64,000 nucleotides of DNA from Pararobbsia alpina (GTDB lineage: Bacteria; Pseudomonadota; Gammaproteobacteria; Burkholderiales; Burkholderiaceae): contig NZ_CADIKM010000027.1 of the NCBI RefSeq assembly GCF_902859895.1, positions 1-64,000 on the forward strand, in the 5' to 3' direction. A model generated the notes under the pieces. That model ran no database searches, was not told the origin of the DNA, and was given only the letters and a program-made list of their open reading frames with translations. The translations under genes and the position numbers were made by a program. This document shows, one piece after another, positions 42,996 to 51,601 of this stretch (position 1 is the first letter of the stretch; the number at the start of each line of letters is the position of its first letter).

Positions 42996-43556
42996 TCAGT
43001 AACGCGGATAGGGCGCGTACATGATCACTGGCGGCGGTGCGACGTACCGCGGCGGCGGCGCGACATAGACCGGCTGCGGCGCGTAGCCCGCCATCGGCGG
43101 CTGCGAAATCGTGTTGCCTTTTGAGGTCATGCACTGCGCGTAGGCGGCGTCATATCGGGCCTGCATGCCCATGGCCGAAGCCTGCGCGCCATTCGCACCG
43201 GCGGAGCTGCCAACGAGCAGTCCGCCGCCCGCACCGATCGCGGCGCCTGCAGCGGGGTTGCCGGTGGCCGCACCGATGAGCGCGCCGACCGCGGCGCCTC
43301 CGATCGTGCCCAAGGCCGCACTATTCACACCGTTCGCGGTAGCGCTTTGCGCGGCGCCGGATGCGTCGGTGGAGTGGAATGCGTAGTCACGGCAAGTGTA
43401 GTCGTCTTGCTGGAACTGATTGAGCGGCTCGCCGCTGCGCGGTAACGCAACCACACTTGGACCGCTCGGCGGCACGACGGCACAGCCGCCTAATGCGAGC
43501 GCGACGACGATGCTGACCGGAATTGCTACGCGGATCGGTTTCATTCTGGAAATCAT
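42996..43556 (-). CDS. glycine-zipper outer-membrane lipoprotein
   Basis: 186 residues with lipobox LALGGC (Cys near residue 25). The middle has a glycine-zipper region (TIGGAAVGALIGAATGNPAA, GAAIGAGGGLLVGSSAG) that should form a membrane-inserting hairpin, and a Pro/Tyr-rich tail (PQPVYVAPPPRYVAPPP). Such proteins (YMGG/Gly-zipper, OmpA-like lipoproteins) support outer-membrane integrity. The first ATG is at 43556, with an alternative at 43544 (MKPIRV). It converges with the barrel gene, with 6 bases between the stops. Confidence 0.85.
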   Translation of the reverse strand: MISRMKPIRVAIPVSIVVALALGGCAVVPPSGPSVVALPRSGEPLNQFQQDDYTCRDYAFHSTDASGAAQSATANGVNSAALGTIGGAAVGALIGAATGNPAAGAAIGAGGGLLVGSSAGANGAQASAMGMQARYDAAYAQCMTSKGNTISQPPMAGYAPQPVYVAPPPRYVAPPPVIMYAPYPRY

Positions 43557-43672
43557 AGTGGTTCAGGGGGAGTGACGTTCGAACCAATACGTTAGGCCAA
43601 TCGATGCACTATGTGGTTACTGGATGGTTACCGGAAATTTTCTGTTTACATTCTTTGCGGCGACGCGGGTGC

Positions 43673-44233
43673 TCAGAGCGGCATGAACGCGTAACCTTCT
43701 TGCTGCAGGGTTGTCAGGGTGGTCAGTGCGGACAGCGAAAGCGTGACTCTGGGGTCGATCCAGTCATACTCGAAATGGTGTTCTGCCATGGCCTGGCCAC
43801 ACACCGCGATCGTGATGCCGTCCTTCTTGAGTTCCGCAATCAAGGGCAGATTGGGGTTGGGCACCCCGAACTGTGCGCGATAGTGCGCGTCGTCGAGCGC
43901 GAGCGACGTGGCCGAGCCAGAGGCGACCGCGACGAATTTGAGCTTGCTCAATGGCACGCCCGATGCCACGTAGAGATTCACCGCGCGCGCAACGTGATCC
44001 AGCGCCGGACTCACCTCATCGGGTTTTTTGCCCCCCTGCGTCAATGAGAAGACCACCTTGTAGGTGTGACCCGGCTTCGGCTTGAAGGCGCCATTCGGAA
44101 GAAAGTGAATCTTGCCGTAATCGTGAACCGTCGGTGTGGTCCAGAAGTCGGGTGAATCCATCGTGCCTGCGTGGGCGGCCAAGGAAACGGCGGCGAGCGC
44201 GGCGGTAGCTAGGAGGGTCTTGGCTTTGTACAT
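43673..44233 (-). CDS. periplasmic DsrE-family protein
   Basis: 186 residues with a signal peptide (MYKAKTLLATAALAAVSLAA, cleavage after HAG) and a DsrE/DsrF-like domain: YKVVFSLTQGGKKPDEV, KLKFVAVASGSATSLALDD, and a Cys in ITIAVCGQAMAEHHF as the candidate sulfur-carrying residue. The C terminus TTLQQEGYAFMPL is typical. It may handle sulfur in the periplasm. It is divergent from arsC with a 265-base gap. Confidence 0.85.
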   Translation of the reverse strand: MYKAKTLLATAALAAVSLAAHAGTMDSPDFWTTPTVHDYGKIHFLPNGAFKPKPGHTYKVVFSLTQGGKKPDEVSPALDHVARAVNLYVASGVPLSKLKFVAVASGSATSLALDDAHYRAQFGVPNPNLPLIAELKKDGITIAVCGQAMAEHHFEYDWIDPRVTLSLSALTTLTTLQQEGYAFMPL

Positions 44234-44498
44234 GGTTGATTGCGTTCTCACTAAAGTCGCGCAAGGGTTGGAGATGCACGCAATCTACTGCAGCAACATC
44301 ACACGGGAGGCGGATCGTGATGCAATTACGGAATCCGCTCTGACCATACCAAGGGGTAGGTAACCCAAAAGTGACGAGTTCATTACATAATTGCAATGAA
44401 GTTCCGCAACCCGACGCGGTTATGCTGGTCGTCGTTGGCGTCGTCAATCGCTCGCAGCACCGGTACAAAGCACCAACCCGCATAAAGAGGCAATAAGT

Positions 44499-44924
44499 AT
44501 GAGTGTCACGATCTATCACAATCCCAATTGCGGTACGTCGCGCAATACGCTGGCGATGATCCGCAATGCCGGTATCGAGCCGGTCATCATCGAATATCTG
44601 AAAACCCCGCCGAGCCGCAAGGAGCTGAAAGAACTGATCGCTCGCGCTGGCCTGACGGTGCGTGCCGTGCTGCGCGAAAAGGGCACGCCATACGCCGAAC
44701 TTGGCCTTGGTGATGCGTCATTGACCGATGAACAATTGCTCGACGCCATGCAGGAACATCCGATCCTTATCAATCGCCCGCTCGTCGTGACGTCACTTGG
44801 CGTTCGACTGTGCCGGCCCTCTGAGCTTGTTCTCGACATTCTGCCCACAGCGCAAAAGGGTGCGTTTGCAAAAGAGGACGGAGAGCCTGTCATCGATAGC
44901 GAAGGACGGAGGGTTCGCAAGTGA
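44499..44924 (+). CDS. arsC: arsenate reductase, glutaredoxin-dependent
   Basis: A 141-residue ArsC of the E. coli plasmid R773 type: catalytic Cys11 in IYHNPNCGTSRNTL, Arg residues in PILINRPLVVT and in VRLCRPSE, and the EYLKTPPSRKEL segment. It reduces arsenate to arsenite with glutathione and glutaredoxin. AAGAGGC precedes the ATG. No arsenite pump or ArsR is adjacent, so it may serve a different stress or rely on loci elsewhere. Confidence 0.93.
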   Translation: MSVTIYHNPNCGTSRNTLAMIRNAGIEPVIIEYLKTPPSRKELKELIARAGLTVRAVLREKGTPYAELGLGDASLTDEQLLDAMQEHPILINRPLVVTSLGVRLCRPSELVLDILPTAQKGAFAKEDGEPVIDSEGRRVRK

Positions 44925-44943
44925 CGGTATACGTTCAAGCTGC

Positions 44944-45284
44944 TGGTGCGTGACCGCTTGGATTGTGTGACCGATCGCTCCAGCGAGCGCAAGCAAGCGC
45001 AATCGGGCAGCACCACTTGTAGTACGGCACATCTGAGCCCGCGGCAGTTCAGCCGGGTTTTCACCCTCGAGACGGGACAATCGCCCGCCAAGGCGATCGA
45101 AGGGCTTCGGCTCGAAGCCGCGCGACTGATGATCGAGAAGAGCCGGCACTCGCTGGAAGCAATCGCAAAGGAGACGGGGTTTCGCGATCGCCGGCACATG
45201 CGCGAAGCGTTCATGCGCGGGTTTGGCTTACCGCCGCAGGAGGTGCGGCATGAGGCTCGCACCGGCAATCAGATCGGTGTTTAG
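44944..45284 (+). pseudogene. AraC-type regulator, C-terminal fragment
   Basis: The last 75 codons encode the AraC helix-turn-helix pair (LSPRQFSRVFTLETGQSPAK, HSLEAIAKETGFRDRRHMRE, RGFGLPPQEV), closest in type to GlxA-like regulators. The large N-terminal DJ-1/PfpI-like domain is missing, and what precedes it (RDRLDCVTDRSSERKQ) is an unrelated frame. It starts about 20 bases after arsC and is most likely a decayed gene. Confidence 0.65.
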
Positions 45285-45690
45285 GTGAGTCGACCGTCCA
45301 AAATGGATTACGGACTCAACCGGTGGATGAAACAGACTGGTGAAATTGTTTAGTGTTGAAATTGTCTAGCAGTGACGTTCATCTCTGACTTCCACGTACC
45401 TCTGCTCTTCGTCTGCGCTAACGGATCCCCATAGGACAACCATCGATTTATCGATAGATCAAGATCGGAGTGTGAATTAAGTTCCAAATAGTGGCTTATT
45501 TTTCCCGCTTCGTTGACACAGACGTGCTGCCCCCCGATAGTCCCACTCCGACATCGAGCGTTGCGGGTTGAATCGCGTAATCACTGGCTGAGCCGCAGTT
45601 TGCTTCCGGTAAATAGTGACTGCTCAATGGCCAGGCCAAGCCGTGAATAATAACTATCTGACACATAGATAAGAAATGTAAGGAACAGAC
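45285..45690. other. intergenic stretch of 406 bases
   Basis: No gene. A short palindrome ATCGAT-TT-ATCGAT lies at 45442-45455, and the stretch is more AT-rich than its flanks, as a promoter region would be for the transporter cluster that begins at 45691. Confidence 0.4.
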
Positions 45691-45755
45691 ATGCGTGACG
45701 GCGGAACGGGGGGGAGACAGCGAAGGGGCCTTTATCGACGCGAATATCCATTGCA

Positions 45756-46973
45756 TTGCTGATACTCGTCGCGCTGTCCTATGTCACCAACGCGATGGAC
45801 CGTACGCTATACCCGCAACTGGTCCCCTATATCAACCAGCACTATCGATTTTCTCTGGGACAGGGTGGTTTCCTGGCGACGATCTTCGCGCTGGGAATGG
45901 GTATGGGTGGCCTTCCAGCCGGTTATCTGATTGATCGCATGTCCCGAAAATCAGTCACCATCCTTGGGATATTCATCTATTCACTGTTCACACTCCTGAA
46001 CGCCTATGCACACAGCTTTTGGGATCTCAGTGCATACAGAGTGCTGACAGGCGTGGGCGAAGCATTGCAGCAGACGGCGCTTTTCACCATGGTGGGGACC
46101 TTCTTCTATCGGTTTCGAACGGCAGCAATCGGTTCGCTGAACGCAGCCTACGGGGTGGGCGCCTTCCTCGGTCCGGTGGTGGGCATGCAGCTGTTTCTGG
46201 CGACCGGTGAGCGCTGGCAGATACCGCTGATCGTGTTTGGCGCGATTGGCCTCGCATTTTGCGTGATCTTCTGGCGTCTCGTTCCGAGCTTGTTCTCCGA
46301 GGCGAAGGGTTTGGCAGGGGCGATCGGCCACCGCCAAGTAGAAGCCCATCTGCCGATGCGTCTCGCGACGAAAAATCTGGTCCTGGTATCGACCGCCAAT
46401 GTGATGATCGGTCTCTCTACATTTGGCTATCTGGGTCTCTATCCAACCTTCCTTAAGACGTCCCTGCATTTCAGTACGTCCGCGACAGCGTTTTGCGCGA
46501 GCATGTACGGAGTCGGCGCGTTCATGGGACTACCTGCGGGCTTTGTCGGTGACAAACTGAATCAGAAGCGGGTGATTCTCATCGCGGCGCTCTGTTCCAT
46601 GCTGGTCTATCTGCTGATGTTCAACTTCGTACGATCGACGAGCGGGCAGGCACTGCTCAGCTTGCTGCAAGGTATCTGCGCCAGCGGCGTTCTGTTCGTC
46701 AATATCTATTCGCTGACGCAGCGAAGCGTACGCCATGAATTTCTTGGGCGTTCATCGGGTGTCGCCTCCTCAGCACACTATCTGCCTGCCGCCTTCTCGG
46801 GCGTGCTCCTCGGATGGATGGTCGGACGTCTGGATTGGGGCATGGCGGCGATCATTCAGTTGGGGATTTTTCCGGCGATTGCGATCGTCGCGATGCTTCT
46901 CTTCGACAACGCGATGACAACCCGGTTCATACCTCACGAGGCGGCAAACGATGATGTGTCATCGCCGACCTAG
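45756..46973 (+). CDS. MFS transporter, first gene of the amide cluster
   Basis: At least 405 residues with twelve helices and the MFS signature GLPAGYLIDRMSRKSV after helix 2. The open frame begins with a TTG at 45756, lacks a ribosome site, and starts inside the first helix. A good start (AAGGAACAG then ATG) exists at 45691 in another frame; one extra G in the seven-G run at 45708-45714 would join the two (MRDGGTGG + ETAKGPLSTRIS). So the N terminus is probably about 22 residues longer, by frameshift or phase variation. It should import the substrate of the downstream enzymes. Confidence 0.85.
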   Translation: MLILVALSYVTNAMDRTLYPQLVPYINQHYRFSLGQGGFLATIFALGMGMGGLPAGYLIDRMSRKSVTILGIFIYSLFTLLNAYAHSFWDLSAYRVLTGVGEALQQTALFTMVGTFFYRFRTAAIGSLNAAYGVGAFLGPVVGMQLFLATGERWQIPLIVFGAIGLAFCVIFWRLVPSLFSEAKGLAGAIGHRQVEAHLPMRLATKNLVLVSTANVMIGLSTFGYLGLYPTFLKTSLHFSTSATAFCASMYGVGAFMGLPAGFVGDKLNQKRVILIAALCSMLVYLLMFNFVRSTSGQALLSLLQGICASGVLFVNIYSLTQRSVRHEFLGRSSGVASSAHYLPAAFSGVLLGWMVGRLDWGMAAIIQLGIFPAIAIVAMLLFDNAMTTRFIPHEAANDDVSSPT

Positions 46974-47017
46974 ATGGAATTGTGTCACCCTCTCGAACGA
47001 TTGACTGGAGTTGCCTC

Positions 47018-48271
47018 ATGAATTTGTCGTCCGTTTCACATCCCGCGAGCCGGGCTGATCAGGCCCTTGCGCTAAACATGCGATTGATCGCCCATCATGA
47101 ACTGGATGGCTTTGGCGGGCTCGGAGAGGGCATCTCCATGCAACTGACGAGGGACGGGCGTCGCATACTGTGGCTGGCGCACGAAGGCGCGCCGAAGAAC
47201 TTCTCGGGTGTCGACGTTACCGATCCGCGCAAGCCGCGGCTCATCGTGCAGACGGATTTGCCGCACATGAAGCTGCGCTCCAATTCACTCGACGTGGTCG
47301 ACGACATCATGGCGGTTGCCTATCAGGCAAGCGCGGCCGGTATCACACCCGCTGGATTTGAACTGTTCGACGTCAGCATACCGGAGAAGCCGCGCCTGAT
47401 TTCGCATTTCGATTGTTCCGGACCGACGTCGCGCGGCGTGCATGCCTTGTGGTTCGTCGACGGAAAGTACGTTCATATGGCCGCTGGGGCCGCGGACTCA
47501 AAACCACGCAATCCGCTCGACGATCAGTTTTATCGGATCGTCGACGTATCCAACCCGTCCAAGCCCGTTGAAGCCGGACGCTGGTGGATGCCGGGCACGC
47601 AGGAAGGCGATACCGCCGAGCCGCCGGCACGGCTGCCCGCGAAGTTCGACACAGGCTTTCGCGCACACAACACGAATGTGTATCCCGGGCGTCCCGATCG
47701 GGCCTTCGTCGGCTACATCGACGGCGGCGCGGTGGTTCTCGATATCGCGGACAAGAGCAACATCAAGGTCGTGTCGCAATGGAATCACTCGCCGCCTTTC
47801 AACGGCTTTACGCACACGGTGTTGCCGCTCTTCGATCGTAATCTATGGATCGTCAGCGACGAATGCGTCCAGGACGACGGCGCCGACTGGCCGAAGCTCG
47901 TGTGGGTGGTCGACGCCCGCAGCGAAGCCAATCCCCTTCCGATCGGCACGTTTCCGGCGCCGCCGGTCGACGCATTCGTGAAGCGGGGTGGGCGCTTTGG
48001 CGCGCATAACCTGCACGAGAACATGCCCGCGCCGTGTTCGTTCCAGTCCGACACGATCATTGTCGGCACGTTCTTCAATGCAGGGGTGAGGGTCTACGAC
48101 ACGCGCAACCCTTATCGGGTGGAAGAGATTGCCTACTATGTTCCAAGCGCACCGGCACTCTCGCCGGTGGGTTCGGCGCAACTGAACGATGTGTACGTCG
48201 ACGAGCGCAGGATCGTCTATGCGATCGACAGGTTTACCGGCGGCTTGTACATACTCGAGATGACCATCTGA
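47018..48271 (+). CDS. LVIVD-repeat beta-propeller protein
   Basis: 417 residues with repeated motifs of the LVIVD type (VDVTDPRKPRLIVQT, FDVSIPEKPRLISHF, VDVSNPSKPVEAGRW, YDTRNPYRVEEIAYY), which predict a beta-propeller. No signal peptide is evident, so it is probably cytoplasmic. His-rich spots (RAHNTNVYPG, FGAHNLHENMP) could bind metal. GGAG lies 8 bases before the ATG. It sits 44 bases behind the transporter and 20 bases before a metal-GTPase gene; the role in this setting is not known. Confidence 0.85.
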   Translation: MNLSSVSHPASRADQALALNMRLIAHHELDGFGGLGEGISMQLTRDGRRILWLAHEGAPKNFSGVDVTDPRKPRLIVQTDLPHMKLRSNSLDVVDDIMAVAYQASAAGITPAGFELFDVSIPEKPRLISHFDCSGPTSRGVHALWFVDGKYVHMAAGAADSKPRNPLDDQFYRIVDVSNPSKPVEAGRWWMPGTQEGDTAEPPARLPAKFDTGFRAHNTNVYPGRPDRAFVGYIDGGAVVLDIADKSNIKVVSQWNHSPPFNGFTHTVLPLFDRNLWIVSDECVQDDGADWPKLVWVVDARSEANPLPIGTFPAPPVDAFVKRGGRFGAHNLHENMPAPCSFQSDTIIVGTFFNAGVRVYDTRNPYRVEEIAYYVPSAPALSPVGSAQLNDVYVDERRIVYAIDRFTGGLYILEMTI

Positions 48272-48291
48272 ACAAGCCCGAGTTTCCCATC

Positions 48292-49350
48292 ATGTCATTT
48301 CGTCGCGACGCCTTGGCGAGCAAGCTGCCCGTCTCACTCATCACCGGCTTTTTGGGCAGCGGAAAAACAACGCTCATCAGCAAGCTGGTCCGTCACCCGG
48401 ATATGAATCGAGTGGCCGTCATCATCAACGAGATAGGCGAGATCGGAATCGACCACGATCTCGTCAGCATGTCCTCGGAAAGCGTTTCCCTGTTGAGCAA
48501 CGGCTGTCTGTGCTGTGCGCTGCGCACCGACCTGCAGGAGACTTTGCGCCTGCTGTTCGCGCAGCGGCGCGTAGGCGAGATTCCCGACTTCGACCGCGTC
48601 GTGGTCGAAACGACCGGCCTTGCCGACCCCGCGCCGATCTTGCAGACCCTGGTCAGTGACGCGTTGCTCGCCACGCAGTACCGGCCGGATGGCACTGTCA
48701 CGCTGGTCGATGCCGTCAATGGCGCCGCTCAGATCGAACAGCATGCCGAAGCGACAAGGCAGATTGCGCTCGCCGACCGGATTCTGATCAGCAAGACCGA
48801 TCTTGCTTCACCGGACGCGGTAGCGTCCCTCGAAAGGCGGATTGCCGGCATCAATCGACAGGCCAGCATCGTGCACATCGTGAATGGTCAAATCGACCCC
48901 GCGTCGATATGTGGGCTCGGTCTGGCGAGTTCGCTCGCGGGTCCCGCAACGCTGCGCTTCCTGGGCGAGCGGGACGAGGATTCAGGTACTGGCGATGGGC
49001 CTTACCTAGGCAAGCAGTTGACGCCGCTGCACGATCCGGAAATCAGCACGCTCTCTTTGCGTTTCGACAAGCCGTTCACATGGTCGGTGTTTACCTCGGC
49101 CATGTCGCTATTGACCTCGATGCGAGGTCCCGATCTGTTGCGCGTCAAAGGAATTGTCAACGTAGACGGCGCGCCGGTGCTGGTGCAAGCGGTGCAGCAC
49201 ATCTTTCATGAACCCGTCAGCCTGGATCGCTGGCCCAGCGAAGACACCGGCAGCCGGATCGTGTTTATTACTCGCAACATCGACGCCGACGCGATTCGCA
49301 GCTTGTTCACCGCGGTCACTGCGCTGGGGGAGGGCGGTGTCAAACCGTGA
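48292..49350 (+). CDS. CobW/COG0523-type GTPase metallochaperone
   Basis: 352 residues: Walker A GFLGSGKTTL at 19-28, the metal-binding GCLCC at 71-75, Walker B-like VVVETTGLADPAP, guanine motif SKTD, and the CobW C-terminal domain (RFDKPFTWSVFTSAM, LLRVKGIVNVDG). Such GTPases deliver Zn, Co or Fe to particular enzymes, often encoded nearby. The metal-dependent deacetylase or amidase of this cluster is the natural client (inference). Confidence 0.9.
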   Translation: MSFRRDALASKLPVSLITGFLGSGKTTLISKLVRHPDMNRVAVIINEIGEIGIDHDLVSMSSESVSLLSNGCLCCALRTDLQETLRLLFAQRRVGEIPDFDRVVVETTGLADPAPILQTLVSDALLATQYRPDGTVTLVDAVNGAAQIEQHAEATRQIALADRILISKTDLASPDAVASLERRIAGINRQASIVHIVNGQIDPASICGLGLASSLAGPATLRFLGERDEDSGTGDGPYLGKQLTPLHDPEISTLSLRFDKPFTWSVFTSAMSLLTSMRGPDLLRVKGIVNVDGAPVLVQAVQHIFHEPVSLDRWPSEDTGSRIVFITRNIDADAIRSLFTAVTALGEGGVKP

Positions 49351-49377
49351 GCATGGCGCGATGAGGCGCCATTGATC

Positions 49378-50160
49378 TCACTGACGCAAGAGCTGCGTCA
49401 ACATTTCGGAGGCTTTCTTCAGCATCGGAATGAGGGTGGGAATACGCGCGTTGGACATTCGTTCGTGAATGCTTGCGACGGTGATGGCCGCGATCGGTAA
49501 GCCGGCGGCATTGATAACGGGCAGGCCCACTGCGGTGATGCCTGGCACCGCGTGCTCACCGATCAAGGCATAGCCGAGCGTGCGTGCACGTTCCCAGTAG
49601 TCATGCAATCGGTCGACTTCGAGGTTGCTGTACGCGTCCAGACGCGGCTCGATCGCTTCGATGATCTTCATGACCTCCTGCTCGGGCAGCGCAGTCAGCA
49701 GCGCGAGCCCGCCGGCGTTGACGCCCAGCGGCTGACGGGCACCGACCGGGACCACCGGCGTCTGAATGGGATGTGAGCCTTCTTGCCGGGCGAGGCACAC
49801 GACGTCGTTGCCGCTTCGAACAAACAGAAACGATGAGTCACCCGTTTCGTCCGCAAGCTTCTGCAGCACCGGCTGACAGACCTCGTGCAGATTGTACTGA
49901 TGCGCGGCCGCAAGCCCCAGTTCGAAAAGCAACGCACCCAGGCTATACCGGCGCGAGCCAGGATGCTGAACCAGCATGCGCTCCTCAGTCAGGGCCTTGA
50001 GCAAGCGGTGCGCCGTCGGGCGTTCCAGGCCCATTTTCTCGGCGACATCGACGAGGCGAAGACCGCGTTCGGGTTGTGCCGCCACCAGCTTAAGCGCACG
50101 AATCGCGCGATGAATGGTCTGCGCGCCGGATACAGAAGCAGGCTTCTTGGTCGTAAGCAT
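49378..50160 (-). CDS. IclR-family transcriptional regulator
   Basis: 260 residues: N-terminal winged helix (TIHRAIRALKLVAAQPERGL, LERPTAHRLLKAL) and C-terminal effector-binding domain (HEVCQPVLQKLADETGDSSF, YALIGEHAVPGITAVGLPV). The ATG at 50160 is preferred over upstream starts because GGAG lies ahead and it begins the conserved region. It is divergent from the amidase operon and faces the end of the CobW gene, placing it as the cluster regulator. The shared gap 50161-50282 is AT-rich (TATTAAATTAAATTT). Confidence 0.9.
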   Translation of the reverse strand: MLTTKKPASVSGAQTIHRAIRALKLVAAQPERGLRLVDVAEKMGLERPTAHRLLKALTEERMLVQHPGSRRYSLGALLFELGLAAAHQYNLHEVCQPVLQKLADETGDSSFLFVRSGNDVVCLARQEGSHPIQTPVVPVGARQPLGVNAGGLALLTALPEQEVMKIIEAIEPRLDAYSNLEVDRLHDYWERARTLGYALIGEHAVPGITAVGLPVINAAGLPIAAITVASIHERMSNARIPTLIPMLKKASEMLTQLLRQ

Positions 50161-50282
50161 ATCGAAATGAACTCCACATACTGGACTATTTTTTGCTGTG
50201 ATTGACCGTGCGAATATCAGGGCCATAAGATCGCTTCAACTTTATATTAAATTAAATTTCATCACATGAATACGCCTTCGAG

Positions 50283-51497
50283 GTGGGTCCCGCGCCCTGG
50301 TCTGCTGAGATGAATGTCGCACACCCAAACGACCCGTCGGGCGTCTTCGTCCCGGATGGCATGTTCAACGTGCGTGGCGCTTCGGTGGGCCCGCTCGAGC
50401 GCTTGCGCGTCGGTGTCAAAGACGTGTTCGACATAGCCGGGCGTATTACGGGCGCGGGTAATCCGGATTGGCGCGCGACGCATGCCCCCGCGGCCCGTCA
50501 CGCGCGAGTGGTTGACATGCTGCTTGCGAACGGTGCCGACGTCGTGGGCAAGACGCTGACCGATGAACTGGCATACAGCCTGAATGGTGAGAACCACCAC
50601 TACGGCACGCCGGTCAACCCGGTTAGCCCGGTGCGGATCCCGGGTGGGTCTTCAGCCGGATCGGCCGTCGCGGTTGGCAGCGGTCAGTGTGATATCGGCC
50701 TGGGTACAGATACCGCGGGCTCGATACGGTTGCCTGCCACGTTTTGCGGAGTGTGGGGCTTTCGCCCGACGCACGGCGCGGTGAGTTCGGATGGCGTAGT
50801 GCCGCTCGCGCCGAGCTATGACGTGGTCGGCTGGATGACGCCCACCGTTGAGCTGCTCGCACGTGTGGGAGAGGTGCTGTTGCCGCCTGCGAAGGACGAA
50901 GTTGGCCTTCTTCCGCGACGGCTGTTGCTGCCGGAGGACGCATGGTCGATGGCCGACTCGATGGTAGGCGATGCCTTGTCGGACGGCGTGGCGCGACTTG
51001 GCGGTCACTTCGCGCGAACCGCTCACGGACCGCTGAGCGCCAACGCGCTCGAACTCTGGCAGCAGGTCTTCAGGGTCACTCAGGGCAGGGAGGCCTGGAA
51101 AACCCATGGCGCGTGGATCAGGACGAACGCCCCGGCCTTCGGTCCCGGCATTCGCGAGCGTTTCCAGTGGGCATCGACCATCGACGCCGAAACCGCCGCA
51201 AAGGCGAGTGCGCATCGCGCAGAGATCACCGAAACGCTCGACGAGATACTGACCGGTGCGCTGATATGCATTCCCACTGTCGCTTATGTGGCTCCTATGA
51301 AGGGCACGGCCGCCAGCGAAGAGAACCGCACCCGCGCCTTGTGCCTGTTGTCCATCGCCAGCCTTGCGGGGCTGCCGCAAATCACCGTGCCGATCGTGCA
51401 CGCAAATGGATACGCGGTCGGCCTATCGCTCATTGGTCCGCGCAACGCGGATCGGTCGTTGCTGGCCTTGGCCGAAAACATTCCCGATTGGGTTTGA
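50283..51497 (+). CDS. amidase-signature hydrolase
   Basis: About 404 residues. The Ser-cisSer-Lys triad is visible: K46 (RVGVKDVFDIAG), Ser in IPGGSSAGSAVAVG, and nucleophile S147 in GTDTAGSIRLPA. It is shorter than many members (450-600). Start: GTG 50283 or ATG 50310. In-frame codons upstream (HEYAFEV) also look protein-like, so an unusual start near 50256 cannot be excluded. A 15-codon ORF from ATG 50266 ends over the ATG at 50310. It should hydrolyse an amide brought in by the neighbouring transporter. Confidence 0.88.
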   Translation: MGPAPWSAEMNVAHPNDPSGVFVPDGMFNVRGASVGPLERLRVGVKDVFDIAGRITGAGNPDWRATHAPAARHARVVDMLLANGADVVGKTLTDELAYSLNGENHHYGTPVNPVSPVRIPGGSSAGSAVAVGSGQCDIGLGTDTAGSIRLPATFCGVWGFRPTHGAVSSDGVVPLAPSYDVVGWMTPTVELLARVGEVLLPPAKDEVGLLPRRLLLPEDAWSMADSMVGDALSDGVARLGGHFARTAHGPLSANALELWQQVFRVTQGREAWKTHGAWIRTNAPAFGPGIRERFQWASTIDAETAAKASAHRAEITETLDEILTGALICIPTVAYVAPMKGTAASEENRTRALCLLSIASLAGLPQITVPIVHANGYAVGLSLIGPRNADRSLLALAENIPDWV

Positions 51498-51569
51498 CGG
51501 CAGTTTCCGCGAACTAAAGCGGGGTTTGATGCCACGGACGAACTCCCCCAACGGTAGTTCGAAGGGCAG

Positions 51570-51585
51570 TTTTTATTAATAAAAA
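51570..51585. promoter_or_regulatory. AT-only palindrome before second porin gene
   Basis: TTTTTATTAATAAAAA is a perfect 16-base palindrome 16 bases before the porin start. It may act as an operator, or as a weak hairpin in the transcript between the amidase and porin genes. Confidence 0.4.
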
Positions 51586-51601
51586 TTAAAAGGTAGAAAG
51601 C

